From Prevotellaceae bacterium MN60 (lineage in GTDB: Bacteria; Bacteroidota; Bacteroidia; Bacteroidales; Bacteroidaceae), in NCBI GenBank assembly GCA_900199555.1, contig FZQZ01000001.1, positions 248,001-312,000 of the forward strand: a DNA stretch of 64,000 bases. Direction: 5' to 3'. A program made the translations under genes and the position numbers. Numbering within the stretch: the stretch's first letter is position 1; the number at the start of each line of letters is the position of its first letter. This document shows, piece after piece, positions 17,049-27,332 of this stretch. Under the pieces are notes generated by a model. It was not told the DNA's origin. It worked only from the letters and a program-made list of their open reading frames with translations, and ran no database searches.

Positions 17049-19402
17049 AGAAATTACGAGCCATTTTATACTTACTGACAGCCTGCATGACCACCATGCA
17101 GGCTCAAGTGTATCAAGAAATGGATGCTAATGGGAATATTACCCAACGAAACGAGAATAATTCATTTAACCCCAACAGACGCGATTCTGTAAACAATAAC
17201 AAGGAAGTACCTAAGGGGGTATGGGCATGGACAGTAGACCGATTATTAGGTGACATCACCCCCGTAGAGTTGGACACTATGACCCACCTCTATCAGAACT
17301 CCATCTACAATACAGGTAGATACGGTGAGTATAACTCTATTGGTAGCAACTATACCACTCGCCTGAGCCGTGTATTTATTGACCGTCCAAGGAAAATGGG
17401 CGAGTTCTTTTTCGTAGAAGGGTACGACTATATGCGTAAGAAGCCTGAAGATTTTCACTTCTTAAACACCCTTTCGCCCTACACAAATATCAGCTACGAC
17501 AACTGTGGCGACAAGCAGAATGGCGAAGACCATATTGATGCCAAGTTTGCTGTCAATGCCAATAAGCGATTAGGCTTTGGCTTCGACTTAGACTATTTCT
17601 ATGCTCGTGGCTATTATCAAAATCAAAACGTATCGCATTTCCGCGCTACCCTATTCTCTTCTTATCGTGGTGATCGCTATCAGATGCATCTATTGGCCAC
17701 CGCCTACCAGCATAAGACGAACGAGAATGGCGGTATCACCAACGACAACTATATCACTCACCCAGAGCTGTTTACAGAACAATTTACGGAGAGTGAAATT
17801 CCAACCGTACTCTCTAGCAACTGGAATCGTAACAAGTCGCAGCACTTGTTCTTTACCCAGCGGCTTAACTTTGGTTTCTATCGCAAAGTCAAAATGACTG
17901 ATGATGAAATCAAGGCTCGCCAGTTTGCTGCAGCCTCTGCTAAACAGAAAGCAGACCGTGAAGCCAAAGGCAACGAGGATAAAGAATCAAAGAATGCTAG
18001 TGGACGCAAAGGAAAGAAAAATGCCGAGAATGTACCCGCAGGCAGACCTGCAGATGCCAAGATTGCAGGTAGCGAACCAACAAAAGACAATGCTGTTGCA
18101 ACAGATAGCACTCGTATCAAAATAGATTCTAGGAATTCTTTGGATAGTCTGCTTGCCGTTAAGCACGAGCAAGATAGTATCGAAGCCAACATGAAGCGCG
18201 AGTATGTGCCAGTTACAAGTATTATCCATACACTCGACATCAACAACTACGACCGCATCTATCAGGCTTATGCAACACCCACAGACTACTATGCCAACAC
18301 TTACTATGATACGGATTATGAAGGAGGTAGTGCTGGTGAAAACATGTACGATAAATACAAATACACGAGTATAAAGAACACGGTAGCACTTGCACTTCTC
18401 GAAGGCTTCAACAAATACATGAAAGCCGGACTGAAGGGATTTATTTCTTATGAGCAGCGTCACTATCAGATGCCTTACCTAACAAGTGGTGAGACTGCCT
18501 ATCATCTAGAGTCACAGTCTGAATACAACTTGATGGTTGGTGGACGTCTGTCAAAAACTCAGGGAAAGACCTTCCACTTTAATGCTAGTGCAGAACTCGG
18601 TATTGCAGGTATGGATCAAGGATTGGTGAATATGGACTTTAGCACTGACCTCAACTTTCCACTATTTGGCGATACCGTAAGACTCGCTGCTAAAGCATAT
18701 TTCCTACGAAATACGCCAGGCTACTTCTTGAAGAAATTCCACTCTAAGCATCTATGGTGGGAGCAGTCATTGAGCGCAGAGACACACACTCATTTAGAGG
18801 GCCTCTTCTCTTACGACAAAACACGCACCAGTCTGCGCGTAGCTATTGACGAGATACAAAACTACACCTATTTCGGCATGAGTTACAATTATAGCAATAC
18901 TGGTCGTAAGGCGCTGACCGCAGGTGTATACCAAGAAGCAACAAATCTAAATATACTGACGCTACAGCTGAAGCAAGACTTCGCATTTGGTCCATTCAAT
19001 TGGGAGAATATGGTTACCTATCAGAATACTAGCAGCAAGGCTGTATTACCATTGCCCACGCTGAACCTATTCTCAAACTTATATCTGAAATTCAAGATCG
19101 CTCGTGTATTAAGTGTAGAACTGGGTGGTTGTATGACCTACTTCACCAAGTATGAAGCTCCCGATTACCTGCCACAGATTAGTAGTTTTGCCGTTCAGAA
19201 GAATGCCGACAGCCGTGTAGAGATTGGCGGATACCCCTTCATTGATGTTTATGCAAATATGCATCTGAAGCGTGCTCGCTTCTTCATTTCCATGAACCAT
19301 GTTAATGCAGGTTCTGGCTCAAAGCAATATTTCCTGGCTCCCCACTACCCCACCAACGCACGTATCTTACGAGTTGGTGTTTCATGGAACTTCTATAATT
19401 AA
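17045..19402 (+). CDS. Putative outer-membrane porin (Porin_10 type)
   Basis: 785 residues with signal peptide MKKLRAILYLLTACMTTMQAQ. The rest is a beta-barrel pattern of alternating aromatic strands, ending with a C-terminal strand LRVGVSWNFYN typical of barrels recognised by BAM. It matches the Bacteroidetes putative-porin family. Residues ~290-380 are an unusual hydrophilic, Lys/Ala/Glu/Asp-rich stretch without strands, probably an extended loop. The transported solute is unknown. Confidence 0.8.
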   Translation: MKKLRAILYLLTACMTTMQAQVYQEMDANGNITQRNENNSFNPNRRDSVNNNKEVPKGVWAWTVDRLLGDITPVELDTMTHLYQNSIYNTGRYGEYNSIGSNYTTRLSRVFIDRPRKMGEFFFVEGYDYMRKKPEDFHFLNTLSPYTNISYDNCGDKQNGEDHIDAKFAVNANKRLGFGFDLDYFYARGYYQNQNVSHFRATLFSSYRGDRYQMHLLATAYQHKTNENGGITNDNYITHPELFTEQFTESEIPTVLSSNWNRNKSQHLFFTQRLNFGFYRKVKMTDDEIKARQFAAASAKQKADREAKGNEDKESKNASGRKGKKNAENVPAGRPADAKIAGSEPTKDNAVATDSTRIKIDSRNSLDSLLAVKHEQDSIEANMKREYVPVTSIIHTLDINNYDRIYQAYATPTDYYANTYYDTDYEGGSAGENMYDKYKYTSIKNTVALALLEGFNKYMKAGLKGFISYEQRHYQMPYLTSGETAYHLESQSEYNLMVGGRLSKTQGKTFHFNASAELGIAGMDQGLVNMDFSTDLNFPLFGDTVRLAAKAYFLRNTPGYFLKKFHSKHLWWEQSLSAETHTHLEGLFSYDKTRTSLRVAIDEIQNYTYFGMSYNYSNTGRKALTAGVYQEATNLNILTLQLKQDFAFGPFNWENMVTYQNTSSKAVLPLPTLNLFSNLYLKFKIARVLSVELGGCMTYFTKYEAPDYLPQISSFAVQKNADSRVEIGGYPFIDVYANMHLKRARFFISMNHVNAGSGSKQYFLAPHYPTNARILRVGVSWNFYN

Positions 19403-19412
19403 GTTGAAAGAT

Positions 19413-20045
19413 ATGATGACTAATAATCCTTCACTTGATCTGATCGAATTTATTGAGACACAAATACTGCCTCAGTATGCCGCATTCGACAAGGCTCACA
19501 ACATGGAGCATGTCACACGCGTTATCCGTCGTTCACTCGATCTAGCGCGTAAGACGGGTGCCGACTTAGATATGGCATATACCATAGCAGCTTATCACGA
19601 CCTTGGATTATCCGGTCCACGAGCTATCCACCATCTTACCAGTGGCAAGATACTGATGGCTGATGCTCGTTTAAAGCATTGGTTCTCCTCCGAACAACTC
19701 AAGATGATGAAAGAGGCCGTAGAAGATCATCGTGCCTCAGCATCAAGAGCGCCTAGAAGTATTTATGGAAAAATTGTGGCAGAAGCAGACCGCGATATCG
19801 ATCCCGAGACAGTGATTCGTCGCACCATTCAGTTTGGGATAGCCAATTACCCACAGCTAGATACCGAAGGACATTGGCGCCGTTTCATGCAACACATGGA
19901 CGAGAAATATTCCGTCAATGGCTATATACGTCTGTGGATTCAAGGTTCGGAGAACGAGAAAAAGCTCAATGAACTACGACAGCTCATCGTAGAGCCTCAC
20001 CGCATGAGAGAAATATTTGACCGCATATTTGCAGAAGAACGATGA
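19413..20045 (+). CDS. HD-domain phosphohydrolase
   Basis: 210 residues from the ATG at 19413, 10 bases after the porin stop; the longer frame runs into the porin gene. The HD motif is His33 (NMEHV), His62-Asp63 (AAYHDLG) and a later Asp in AEADRDID. Size and pattern resemble YedJ/YpgQ-type metal-dependent phosphohydrolases acting on nucleotides. The stop overlaps menA by ATGA. Confidence 0.8.
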   Translation: MMTNNPSLDLIEFIETQILPQYAAFDKAHNMEHVTRVIRRSLDLARKTGADLDMAYTIAAYHDLGLSGPRAIHHLTSGKILMADARLKHWFSSEQLKMMKEAVEDHRASASRAPRSIYGKIVAEADRDIDPETVIRRTIQFGIANYPQLDTEGHWRRFMQHMDEKYSVNGYIRLWIQGSENEKKLNELRQLIVEPHRMREIFDRIFAEER

Positions 20046-20953
20046 ACGAAAACCATATCAAGCAAGACTCCATCAAGGCATGGCTGTTAGCAGCTCGTCC
20101 CAAGACTTTAACGGGTGCTGCTGTTCCCGTGATGATAGGATTGGCATTAGCATGGATTGATACACGCGACTATATTACCGATGTCTTCAGCTGGACAGCA
20201 GCATTACTTTGTATGGCTTTTGCGCTCGTCATGCAGATAGATGCCAACTTTATCAATGATTTCTTTGACTATACACGTGGTAATGACGATACAGAAACCC
20301 GTCTAGGCCCACTACGAGCCTGCACACAAGGTTGGGTAAAGATTGAATCCATGAAAAAGGCGATTGCACTAACCACCTGTTTGGCCTGTGTGATAGGATT
20401 ACCATTAATACTCTATGGAGGTATGGAGATGATTGTTGTAGGCATCATCTGCGTATTGTTCTGCTTTCTCTATACCACACATCTATCGTATGTAGGTATG
20501 GGCGACGTACTCGTATTTGTTTTCTTTGGTATCGTGCCCGTTTGTATCACCTATTATATACAGTTACACACTTGTACATGGCAGGTATTCATTGCCTCCA
20601 TCGCCTGTGGAGCCGTGATTGACGGACTGCTCATCATTAACAATTATCGCGATCGCGACAACGATCAACGAGACGGAAAGAAAACTCTCGTAGTAGAAAT
20701 AGGAGCAGAAGCCACCGAATGGCTCTACCTCTCGTTAGGTATCGGCGCCGTATTAGCGGGAATAACCTTCTGGATTAATGGTCATATATTGGCTTTTATT
20801 ATGCCATTCTCATACCTGTTACTACATGTATTAACATGGCAGAAGATGCGTCGCATCAACCACGGAAGAGAGCTAAACGAATGTCTTAGTGAAACAGCCC
20901 GCAACATGTTTATCTACGGACTTAGCGTATCTATTGGATTATTGCTTATTTAA
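20042..20953 (+). CDS. menA: 1,4-dihydroxy-2-naphthoate polyprenyltransferase
   Basis: 303 residues, a polytopic UbiA-family enzyme. The two Asp-rich motifs are NDFFDYTRGNDD and NNYRDRDNDQRDGKKT. It joins dihydroxynaphthoate to the polyprenyl chain in menaquinone synthesis, at the inner membrane. The methyltransferase for the next step (ubiE/menG) is encoded at 24087-24818. It overlaps the HD gene by four bases. Confidence 0.9.
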   Translation: MNENHIKQDSIKAWLLAARPKTLTGAAVPVMIGLALAWIDTRDYITDVFSWTAALLCMAFALVMQIDANFINDFFDYTRGNDDTETRLGPLRACTQGWVKIESMKKAIALTTCLACVIGLPLILYGGMEMIVVGIICVLFCFLYTTHLSYVGMGDVLVFVFFGIVPVCITYYIQLHTCTWQVFIASIACGAVIDGLLIINNYRDRDNDQRDGKKTLVVEIGAEATEWLYLSLGIGAVLAGITFWINGHILAFIMPFSYLLLHVLTWQKMRRINHGRELNECLSETARNMFIYGLSVSIGLLLI

Positions 20954-21101
20954 GATACATCCAGTAGATTGCTACTCCCACTGCTAAAAGGATAAGCGTA
21001 ATAACTGTTTTAATCAGACACGAAGCAACCTTTTTGGCCACTAGTACAGCAATAATAATTAGTGCCAATAAGGCTATATAATAGGTCATATTACTTTCCA
21101 T
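20946..21101 (-). CDS. Small membrane protein, 51 residues
   Basis: This frame begins MESNMTYYIALLALIIIAVL and ends YWMYLK, with two hydrophobic helices (about 6-22 and 28-48) around a KKVASC turn. It starts 14 bases after the RluA-type gene on the same strand, so it is likely in that transcript. Its last 8 bases overlap the end of menA on the other strand. No family is recognised. Confidence 0.55.
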   Translation of the reverse strand: MESNMTYYIALLALIIIAVLVAKKVASCLIKTVITLILLAVGVAIYWMYLK

Positions 21102-21115
21102 CTTTTCTTTCCTTT

Positions 21116-22006
21116 TTACTTAAACAAATGGCGGAACATCGCAGGTACAGGGGTTTCAAACTCCATTGGCTGATGTGTCCAAGGATGCTCAAAGCAGAGC
21201 AGCCAAGCATGCAGGCATAAGCGATGAATAGGATCATCACCATTACCATATTTAGAGTCACCACACACGGGATGGCCCATATCTGCAGCATGGACACGAA
21301 TCTGGTTTTTTCTACCAGTCTCTAACTTAAACTCTACTAAAGAATGTTCTGTAGTGCGATCTAATACGTGAAAATGAGTGATAGCCAATTTTCCGCCATT
21401 ATCTACAGGAGAAGAATAAGTAACATAAGCCTTATTATCTTTGAGCCAGTTCTCAATAGTACCATCATCTTGCTCCATTTCTCCTGAGAGTACAGCCACA
21501 TAACGACGGTCGTAAACAATCTGATGCCAATTATGCTCTAATATCTGCTCGGTTTCCATATCCTTAGCATAAACCATCAAGCCACTGGTATCACGGTCTA
21601 AACGATGAACCACATGAGCAGTACACTTCTGGCGACTTTTCTTGAAATAGTCATCAAGCACTGTCTTGACATTCAGCGACGAATGACCTGCAGCCATTGA
21701 CAAAATACCAGGCTGTTTCTCAACAACAATAAGCCATCTATCTTCATAGACAATCTTCACATAACGACTCTTGAATGCCTGCTGATTACGCTTGGTTCTA
21801 GAATATGCGACCTTCATGCCAGGCTTCAGCAGATAGTCAAACTGGGTAACTGTTTTACCATTCACCTTGACCCCCTGTCCCTGAAGTGTCAGTTTAATCT
21901 TATTGCGACTTTGCTGGACATGCTCTAACAGGAAAGGCAACAAAGGTTGCTCTTCCAAGACCTCAAAATGGTCGTATTCTCCTTGTTGATTTGTACTATA
22001 TCTCAT
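21116..22006 (-). CDS. RluA-family pseudouridine synthase
   Basis: 296 residues from the ATG at 22006; an earlier in-frame ATG at 22027 falls on the promoter -7 box. The N-terminus is S4-like (FLLEHVQQSRNKIKLTLQGQGVKVNG). The catalytic motif is HRLDRDTSGL at 134-143 with Asp137, and the C-terminal motif is LETGRKNQIRVH. It converts uridine to pseudouridine in rRNA or tRNA; the target position cannot be read from sequence. Confidence 0.9.
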   Translation of the reverse strand: MRYSTNQQGEYDHFEVLEEQPLLPFLLEHVQQSRNKIKLTLQGQGVKVNGKTVTQFDYLLKPGMKVAYSRTKRNQQAFKSRYVKIVYEDRWLIVVEKQPGILSMAAGHSSLNVKTVLDDYFKKSRQKCTAHVVHRLDRDTSGLMVYAKDMETEQILEHNWHQIVYDRRYVAVLSGEMEQDDGTIENWLKDNKAYVTYSSPVDNGGKLAITHFHVLDRTTEHSLVEFKLETGRKNQIRVHAADMGHPVCGDSKYGNGDDPIHRLCLHAWLLCFEHPWTHQPMEFETPVPAMFRHLFK

Positions 22007-22016
22007 ATTCTGACTG

Positions 22017-22024
22017 CAAAAGTA
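22017..22024 (-). promoter_or_regulatory. -7 box of the pseudouridine synthase gene
   Basis: TACTTTTG, 10 bases from the chosen ATG at 22006, so the leader is only a few bases. Confidence 0.55.
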
Positions 22025-22099
22025 CAAAAAATAAGTAAAAATGTACTATGTGACGACAAATTTTTCACTTTTCGCTCTTCACTTTTCACTTTATTTTCG

Positions 22100-22107
22100 T
22101 ACCTTTG
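22100..22107 (+). promoter_or_regulatory. -7 box of the phoH operon
   Basis: TACCTTTG with a T/C-rich upstream region (CACTTTTCACTTTATTTTCG) but no exact TTTG at -33. It is the only promoter visible for the seven-gene run to 28496. Confidence 0.6.
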
Positions 22108-22142
22108 CAACATCGTTGATAATTGAAAAGAAAACGTAGAAC

Positions 22143-23111
22143 GTGATAGAGAAGCATATAGTATTAGAGGATATTGATCCTGTAGTGTTCTATGGGACTG
22201 GAAATCAACATCTCCAAATGATTCGTGCGCTATACCCGAAACTGCGCATTGTAGCTCGCGACAACGTCATACGCGTTTTAGGCGATGAAGAGCAAATGGC
22301 TGCATTTGAAGAAAGTGCAGAGCGTATGCGACAACATGTATTAAAATTTAATTCACTCCACGAAGAAGATATATTAGACATTGTCAAAGGACGACGCACC
22401 AGTGAAGAAATTCCTGATGGTGTTGTTTGTTACTCCATGTCTGGACGAGCTATCAAGGCCCGTAGTCAGAACCAGCAGCAACTGATTGATGCCTATCAGA
22501 ATAATGATATGGTATTTGCTGTTGGACCTGCAGGAACTGGTAAGACATATCTTTCTATTGCTCTAGCTGTTAAAGCACTTAAGGAGAAGACTGCCAAGAA
22601 GATTATCCTGTCACGCCCAGCTGTAGAAGCTGGTGAGAAATTAGGTTTTCTACCTGGTGACATGAAAGACAAGATAGATCCCTATCTGCAACCGCTATAC
22701 GATGCTTTGGAGGATATGTTACCACAAGTGAAATTGCAGGAGATGATGGAGCATCATATTATCCAGATTGCACCACTAGCATTTATGCGTGGTCGCACTT
22801 TGTCTGATGCAGTTGTTATCCTGGATGAAGCACAGAACACGACTCCCCAACAGATTCGCATGTTCCTCACTCGTATGGGATGGAACACGAAAATGATTAT
22901 TACGGGTGATATGACACAGATAGACCTACCACGCTCACAAAAGAGTGGATTGGTAGAGGCTCTGGAAATATTGAAAGGAGTAGAGGGTATCGGCATTGTG
23001 GAACTTAACCGCAAGGACATTGTACGTCACAAGCTGGTAACTCGCATCGTCAACGCATACGAACATTTCGATCAAAGTAAACACAATAATGAAAGCATTA
23101 ACAAAGACTGA
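22143..23111 (+). CDS. phoH: PhoH-like ATPase
   Basis: 322 residues. The start is GTG at 22143 (reading [18 protein letters not shown]); no ATG fits. Walker A is [18 protein letters not shown], Walker B is [25 protein letters not shown], and [10 protein letters not shown] follows, as in PhoH/YbeZ. An N-terminal KH-like stretch suggests RNA binding, and family members are linked to RNA or ribosome maturation. Its 3' end overlaps purC by 23 bases. Confidence 0.9.
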   Translation: MIEKHIVLEDIDPVVFYGTGNQHLQMIRALYPKLRIVARDNVIRVLGDEEQMAAFEESAERMRQHVLKFNSLHEEDILDIVKGRRTSEEIPDGVVCYSMSGRAIKARSQNQQQLIDAYQNNDMVFAVGPAGTGKTYLSIALAVKALKEKTAKKIILSRPAVEAGEKLGFLPGDMKDKIDPYLQPLYDALEDMLPQVKLQEMMEHHIIQIAPLAFMRGRTLSDAVVILDEAQNTTPQQIRMFLTRMGWNTKMIITGDMTQIDLPRSQKSGLVEALEILKGVEGIGIVELNRKDIVRHKLVTRIVNAYEHFDQSKHNNESINKD

Positions 23112-24042
23112 CTTCAGCTTTGAAGGACAAAAGAGCGTATATCATGGTAAGGTACGCGACGTGTACAACATCAATGACGACCTGATGGTCATGGTAGCAA
23201 CAGACCGTATTTCGGCCTTTGACGTTATTCTCCCAAAGGGAATTCCCTACAAAGGACAAGTACTCAACCAGATTGCAGCCAAATTCCTTGATGCCACTAG
23301 TGACATCTGTCCCAACTGGAAACTGGCAACTCCAGACCCCATGGTTACTGTAGGACTAAAGTGTGAAGGTTTCCGTGTAGAGATGATTATCCGTTCTATC
23401 CTCACTGGTTCTGCATGGCGCGAGTATAAGAATGGTTGCCGTGAGATTTGCGGTGTTCGTCTGCCCGAGGGCATGAAAGAGAACGAACATTTCCCAGAGC
23501 CCATCATCACTCCTACAACCAAAGCCGATGAGGGTCACGACCTGAATATTTCACGCGAAGAGATTATCGCTCAGGGAATTGTCTCTGAAGAGGACTATAA
23601 AGTCATGGAAGACTACACTCGCAAGCTCTTTGCCCGTGGTCAGGAAATTGCCAAAAAGCAAGGACTTATCCTCGTTGACACAAAATATGAGTTTGGTAAG
23701 CGCGACGGAAAGGTATACCTTATCGATGAGATTCACACTCCCGACTCTTCTCGCTACTTCTATGCAGACGGCTATGAAGAGAAATTGGCTAAGGGTGAGC
23801 CCCAGAAACAACTCTCTAAGGAGTTTGTACGTCAATGGCTCATTGAACACAACTTCATGAACGAGCCTGGTCAGACAATGCCAGAGATTACCGACGCATA
23901 TGCAGAGAGTGTTAGCGAACGCTACATCGAACTGTATGAGCACATTATCGGTGAGAAGTTCGAGAAGGCTGCCGATAGCGACGACATTGCTGCTCGCATT
24001 GAGAAGAATGTTAGCGCCTACTTGAAAAATAGAAAAGCTTAG
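23089..24042 (+). CDS. purC: SAICAR synthase
   Basis: 317 residues, the long form of the family (E. coli has 237). Conserved blocks are [41 protein letters not shown] and [12 protein letters not shown]. It joins aspartate to CAIR in purine synthesis. It overlaps phoH and lies in one transcription unit with purM (27333-28496). Confidence 0.95.
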   Translation: MKALTKTDFSFEGQKSVYHGKVRDVYNINDDLMVMVATDRISAFDVILPKGIPYKGQVLNQIAAKFLDATSDICPNWKLATPDPMVTVGLKCEGFRVEMIIRSILTGSAWREYKNGCREICGVRLPEGMKENEHFPEPIITPTTKADEGHDLNISREEIIAQGIVSEEDYKVMEDYTRKLFARGQEIAKKQGLILVDTKYEFGKRDGKVYLIDEIHTPDSSRYFYADGYEEKLAKGEPQKQLSKEFVRQWLIEHNFMNEPGQTMPEITDAYAESVSERYIELYEHIIGEKFEKAADSDDIAARIEKNVSAYLKNRKA

Positions 24043-24086
24043 GAATACCTAGGGAAAACCTAGATAATCCAAGAAAAACAAAAGAT

Positions 24087-24818
24087 ATGTACCAGCAAGA
24101 GACGATAAAACCCTATCATAACGGTTCAAAGGCCGAACAGGTGGAGCAGATGTTTGATAACATCGCTCCCACCTACGACCAGTTGAACCATCGTCTCTCA
24201 TGGGATATTGATCGTGGTTGGCGTCGTAAAGCTATCAAGCAGTTACAGTCCTATAAGCCTCAGACCATGCTCGATATCGCTACAGGGACAGGCGACTTTG
24301 CCATTCTTGCCGCTAAGATGCTACAGCCCCAACAACTTATTGGTGCAGACATCTCTGAAGGTATGATGGAGATTGGCAGACAGAAAGTAAAGAAAGCTGC
24401 ACTTGACAACATTATCTCCTTTGAGCGACAAGACTGTCTCAACCTCTCTTATCCTGATAACACATTCGATGCCGTAACTGCAGCTTTCGGTATCCGTAAC
24501 TTTGCCGACCTCGATTGCGGACTTTCAGAGATGTGCAGGGTTTTGAAGAAGGGAGGTCATCTAAGTATAGTAGAGTTGACCACTCCCGTGTCCTTTCCCA
24601 TGAAACAGCTGTTCCATCTGTATGCTCATAGCGTACTACCCGTCTATGGACGACTCATCTCCAAAGACACCAGTGCCTACTCTTATCTCACCAAGACCAT
24701 CGAGGCTTTCCCTCAAGGTGAGCGTATGGTCGAGATCCTCAAAAAAGCAGGTTTTGCAGAAGCGCAGTTCAAGCGTCTCACTTTTGGAATCTGTACGATG
24801 TACTTTGCAACTAAATAG
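24087..24818 (+). CDS. ubiE: Demethylmenaquinone methyltransferase
   Basis: 243 residues with the UbiE signature: [25 protein letters not shown] at the start, SAM-binding [13 protein letters not shown], and [24 protein letters not shown]. It methylates demethylmenaquinone, the last step of menaquinone synthesis in an organism that also has menA. Confidence 0.93.
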   Translation: MYQQETIKPYHNGSKAEQVEQMFDNIAPTYDQLNHRLSWDIDRGWRRKAIKQLQSYKPQTMLDIATGTGDFAILAAKMLQPQQLIGADISEGMMEIGRQKVKKAALDNIISFERQDCLNLSYPDNTFDAVTAAFGIRNFADLDCGLSEMCRVLKKGGHLSIVELTTPVSFPMKQLFHLYAHSVLPVYGRLISKDTSAYSYLTKTIEAFPQGERMVEILKKAGFAEAQFKRLTFGICTMYFATK

Positions 24819-24826
24819 TTTTCATT

Positions 24827-25573
24827 ATGGACAAATACGGACTTATCGGATACCCGCTCGGTCACTCGTTCTCCATCAGCTATTTCAACCAGCGTTTCCA
24901 AGACGAGGGAATAAATGCTGTTTACGAGAACTTCGAGATACCTACCATCGAGGCACTCGATGAGGTTCTGAATCTAAACCCCGAACTAAAGGGGTTGAAT
25001 GTCACCATTCCATACAAAGAAAAAGTGATACCCTATTTGGACAGCATCTCACCTGAGGCGAGGGCAATAGGAGCCGTCAATGTGATTAAGGTATCACACG
25101 AAGGGAAAAGTGTCAAACTGAAAGGTTACAACTCCGACGTCATCGGCTTTACCAAGAGTATTGAGCCCATGATTGAGAAGAAATGGCACAAGAAAGCGCT
25201 TATTCTCGGAACAGGCGGAGCTTCAAAAGCCATCAATTATGGACTGCGCAATCTAGGATTAGAGACCGTATTCGTTAGTCGATACGAGCGTCCTGATACC
25301 ATCCAGTATCAAAATATCACTCCCGATATCATACGCGAATATAATGTCATTGTCAACTGTACCCCCTTGGGCATGTATCCCAAGACCGAAGAATGCCCAC
25401 AACTACCTTACGAGGCAATGGACTCGCATACCATCCTCTACGATCTCATTTATAATCCTGACGAGACACTCTTCATGAAACGTGGTGCTGAGTATGGTGC
25501 ACAGACTAAGAATGGTCTAGAGATGTTACTATTGCAGGCTTTTGCTTCATGGGAATTCTGGAACGAAAAATAA
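24827..25573 (+). CDS. aroE: Shikimate dehydrogenase
   Basis: 248 residues. The substrate motif is GYPLGHSFSISYFN, the catalytic lysine lies in GLNVTIPYKEKV, the NADP-binding loop is LGTGGASKAI, and VNCTPLGMYP follows. It reduces 3-dehydroshikimate in the chorismate pathway; chorismate synthase is encoded at 48988-50061. The start is 8 bases after ubiE. Confidence 0.93.
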   Translation: MDKYGLIGYPLGHSFSISYFNQRFQDEGINAVYENFEIPTIEALDEVLNLNPELKGLNVTIPYKEKVIPYLDSISPEARAIGAVNVIKVSHEGKSVKLKGYNSDVIGFTKSIEPMIEKKWHKKALILGTGGASKAINYGLRNLGLETVFVSRYERPDTIQYQNITPDIIREYNVIVNCTPLGMYPKTEECPQLPYEAMDSHTILYDLIYNPDETLFMKRGAEYGAQTKNGLEMLLLQAFASWEFWNEK

Positions 25574-25577
25574 CATT

Positions 25578-26690
25578 ATGTCATACACCGACCAACTAAG
25601 CCAACTGACCAGACAGTATAACGAATCCATTCGTATGCTGAAAGACTCCTACGCTGTAGAGAAAAAGAACAAGGTACTGAACCCTTCTCCGTCACGTTTG
25701 AAGAAGCAGTATTCCAAACGCTATGAATCATTGGAGAAAGAATACCATTCAAAGCGCAACGAGCTCACCTCATTGTACGAACAGGAACATCCCGAATGGG
25801 CCAAGTCTCGTCGTAAGTGGGGCTGGACATTTGTTATTGGCGTTATTCTGTCAATGGTATGCTGTACAGCATCTTTGCCAGATGAAGATAACCCTTTCAG
25901 CGATACTCTCGATTCTTCTGAGATATCCGAAGGTTCTTCAGATGCGACTTACTGGAATGCTAACAATATTCCCATTCCTTATCTGCAAGATTCTACCCAA
26001 TATGTATCTAATCCTGATCATGTGCTCACGCCACAAACCGTAGAGCGCATGAATAAGACGTTACAACAACTGAACCTTGAGTTGGGCGTACAATCGGTTA
26101 CTATCGTTGTCAATCATATTGAAAACGATGACCCTTTCCGCATGGCTCAAGATGTGGGAAATAAATATGGTGTAGGACATGGTGACAGAGGACTGATTGT
26201 TGTTGTAGGTTATGAAGACCACTCTATCAACATCTCACCAGGACGTTCACTCGAAGGTGACCTCACTGATGCAGAGTGTTATCGTCTGCAACAGGAATAT
26301 GCAGTACCTTTTATGAAGATAGAACAACCAGACAGTGCTATGATTTATCTCACGGAAGCACTCTACTCTACCTTAGAGAAGAAAGCTATGCCTACAGTGA
26401 ATCTTAGCCAAGGCAGTGACGATAGTGATGACGAGCTAACACTATCCATCGGTCTCACCTTTGCCTTCCTCACTATTTGGTGCCTCTTCTTCGCTCGTAA
26501 GAATCGTATCTATCAATGGATTTCGCTTAGCGCAGCTACCATATTGCTTTCTAATCCATTCTATGAAGCACCACGCGGAGGTGGCGGCGGAGGCTTCGGA
26601 GGAGGAAGAAGTAGCGGTGGCGGCGGCTTCAGTGGAGGAAGCTTTGGAGGAGGTTCCTTCGGTGGCGGTGGTGCCACATCCCGTTGGTAA
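25578..26690 (+). CDS. TPM-domain membrane protein (YgcG-like)
   Basis: 370 residues from the ATG at 25578 (MSYTDQLSQL), 4 bases after aroE. The N-terminal ~85 residues are a charged helical region, followed by a membrane helix (WGWTFVIGVILSMVCC). The TPM domain spans about 140-265 (VLTPQTVERMNKTLQQ, GDRGLIVVVGYEDHSINISPG). A second pair of hydrophobic helices and a glycine-rich tail (RGGGGGGFGGG...) follow. TPM proteins are often paired with LemA, as here. No enzymatic role is proven. Confidence 0.85.
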   Translation: MSYTDQLSQLTRQYNESIRMLKDSYAVEKKNKVLNPSPSRLKKQYSKRYESLEKEYHSKRNELTSLYEQEHPEWAKSRRKWGWTFVIGVILSMVCCTASLPDEDNPFSDTLDSSEISEGSSDATYWNANNIPIPYLQDSTQYVSNPDHVLTPQTVERMNKTLQQLNLELGVQSVTIVVNHIENDDPFRMAQDVGNKYGVGHGDRGLIVVVGYEDHSINISPGRSLEGDLTDAECYRLQQEYAVPFMKIEQPDSAMIYLTEALYSTLEKKAMPTVNLSQGSDDSDDELTLSIGLTFAFLTIWCLFFARKNRIYQWISLSAATILLSNPFYEAPRGGGGGGFGGGRSSGGGGFSGGSFGGGSFGGGGATSRW

Positions 26691-26723
26691 TAAAGAAATA
26701 ACAACAATTTAATATCAAGCATT

Positions 26724-27311
26724 ATGAAACTTAACAAGACTCTTATCGCAGTTATCGCAGCCATCGTCATCATTTGTATGTGGGCTGCAAGTGGTTACAA
26801 TTCTATGGTCAGTGAGCAGGAAGAGGCAACAAAAGCTTTCGCCGATGTACAAGTAACATGTCAACGTCGTGCCGACCTCATCCCTAACCTCGTAAAAGTA
26901 GTAAAAGGATATGCTACACACGAGAAGGAGACTCTCGAAGGTGTTGTTGATGCTCGTTCTAAGGCTCTTCAGATTAAGATTAATCCATCCAACATGACAC
27001 CAGAGAAGATAAAAGAATTCATGCAAGCACAGGGTGAGTTAGAAAAGGCGCTCGGTCGCCTTCTTGCTATTAAGGAGAGCTATCCAGACTTAAAAGCCAA
27101 CACACAATTTCAAACCTTACAAGCACAAATTGAAGGTTCTGAAAATCGTGTGAACGAAGCTCGAATCAAATACAATGCAGCTGTTCAGGAATACAATATA
27201 ACAGTCCGTAAATTCCCCAAGAACATCCTCGCTGGCATCTTTGGTTTCAACACCATGGATAAGTTCGAGGCTATGGCTGGTGCAGAGAATGCTCCCGAAG
27301 TTAATTTCTAA
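26724..27311 (+). CDS. lemA: LemA-family protein
   Basis: 195 residues. A short N-terminal membrane helix (LIAVIAAIVIICMWAASGY) is followed by the LemA four-helix region with ADLIPNLVKVVKGYATHEKETLEGVV and YNAAVQEYNITVRKFPKNILAGIFGF. It is predicted to face the periplasm. It lies directly after the TPM gene, the usual pairing. Confidence 0.92.
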   Translation: MKLNKTLIAVIAAIVIICMWAASGYNSMVSEQEEATKAFADVQVTCQRRADLIPNLVKVVKGYATHEKETLEGVVDARSKALQIKINPSNMTPEKIKEFMQAQGELEKALGRLLAIKESYPDLKANTQFQTLQAQIEGSENRVNEARIKYNAAVQEYNITVRKFPKNILAGIFGFNTMDKFEAMAGAENAPEVNF

Positions 27312-27332
27312 TAGACTATTGCCCATTTAAGA

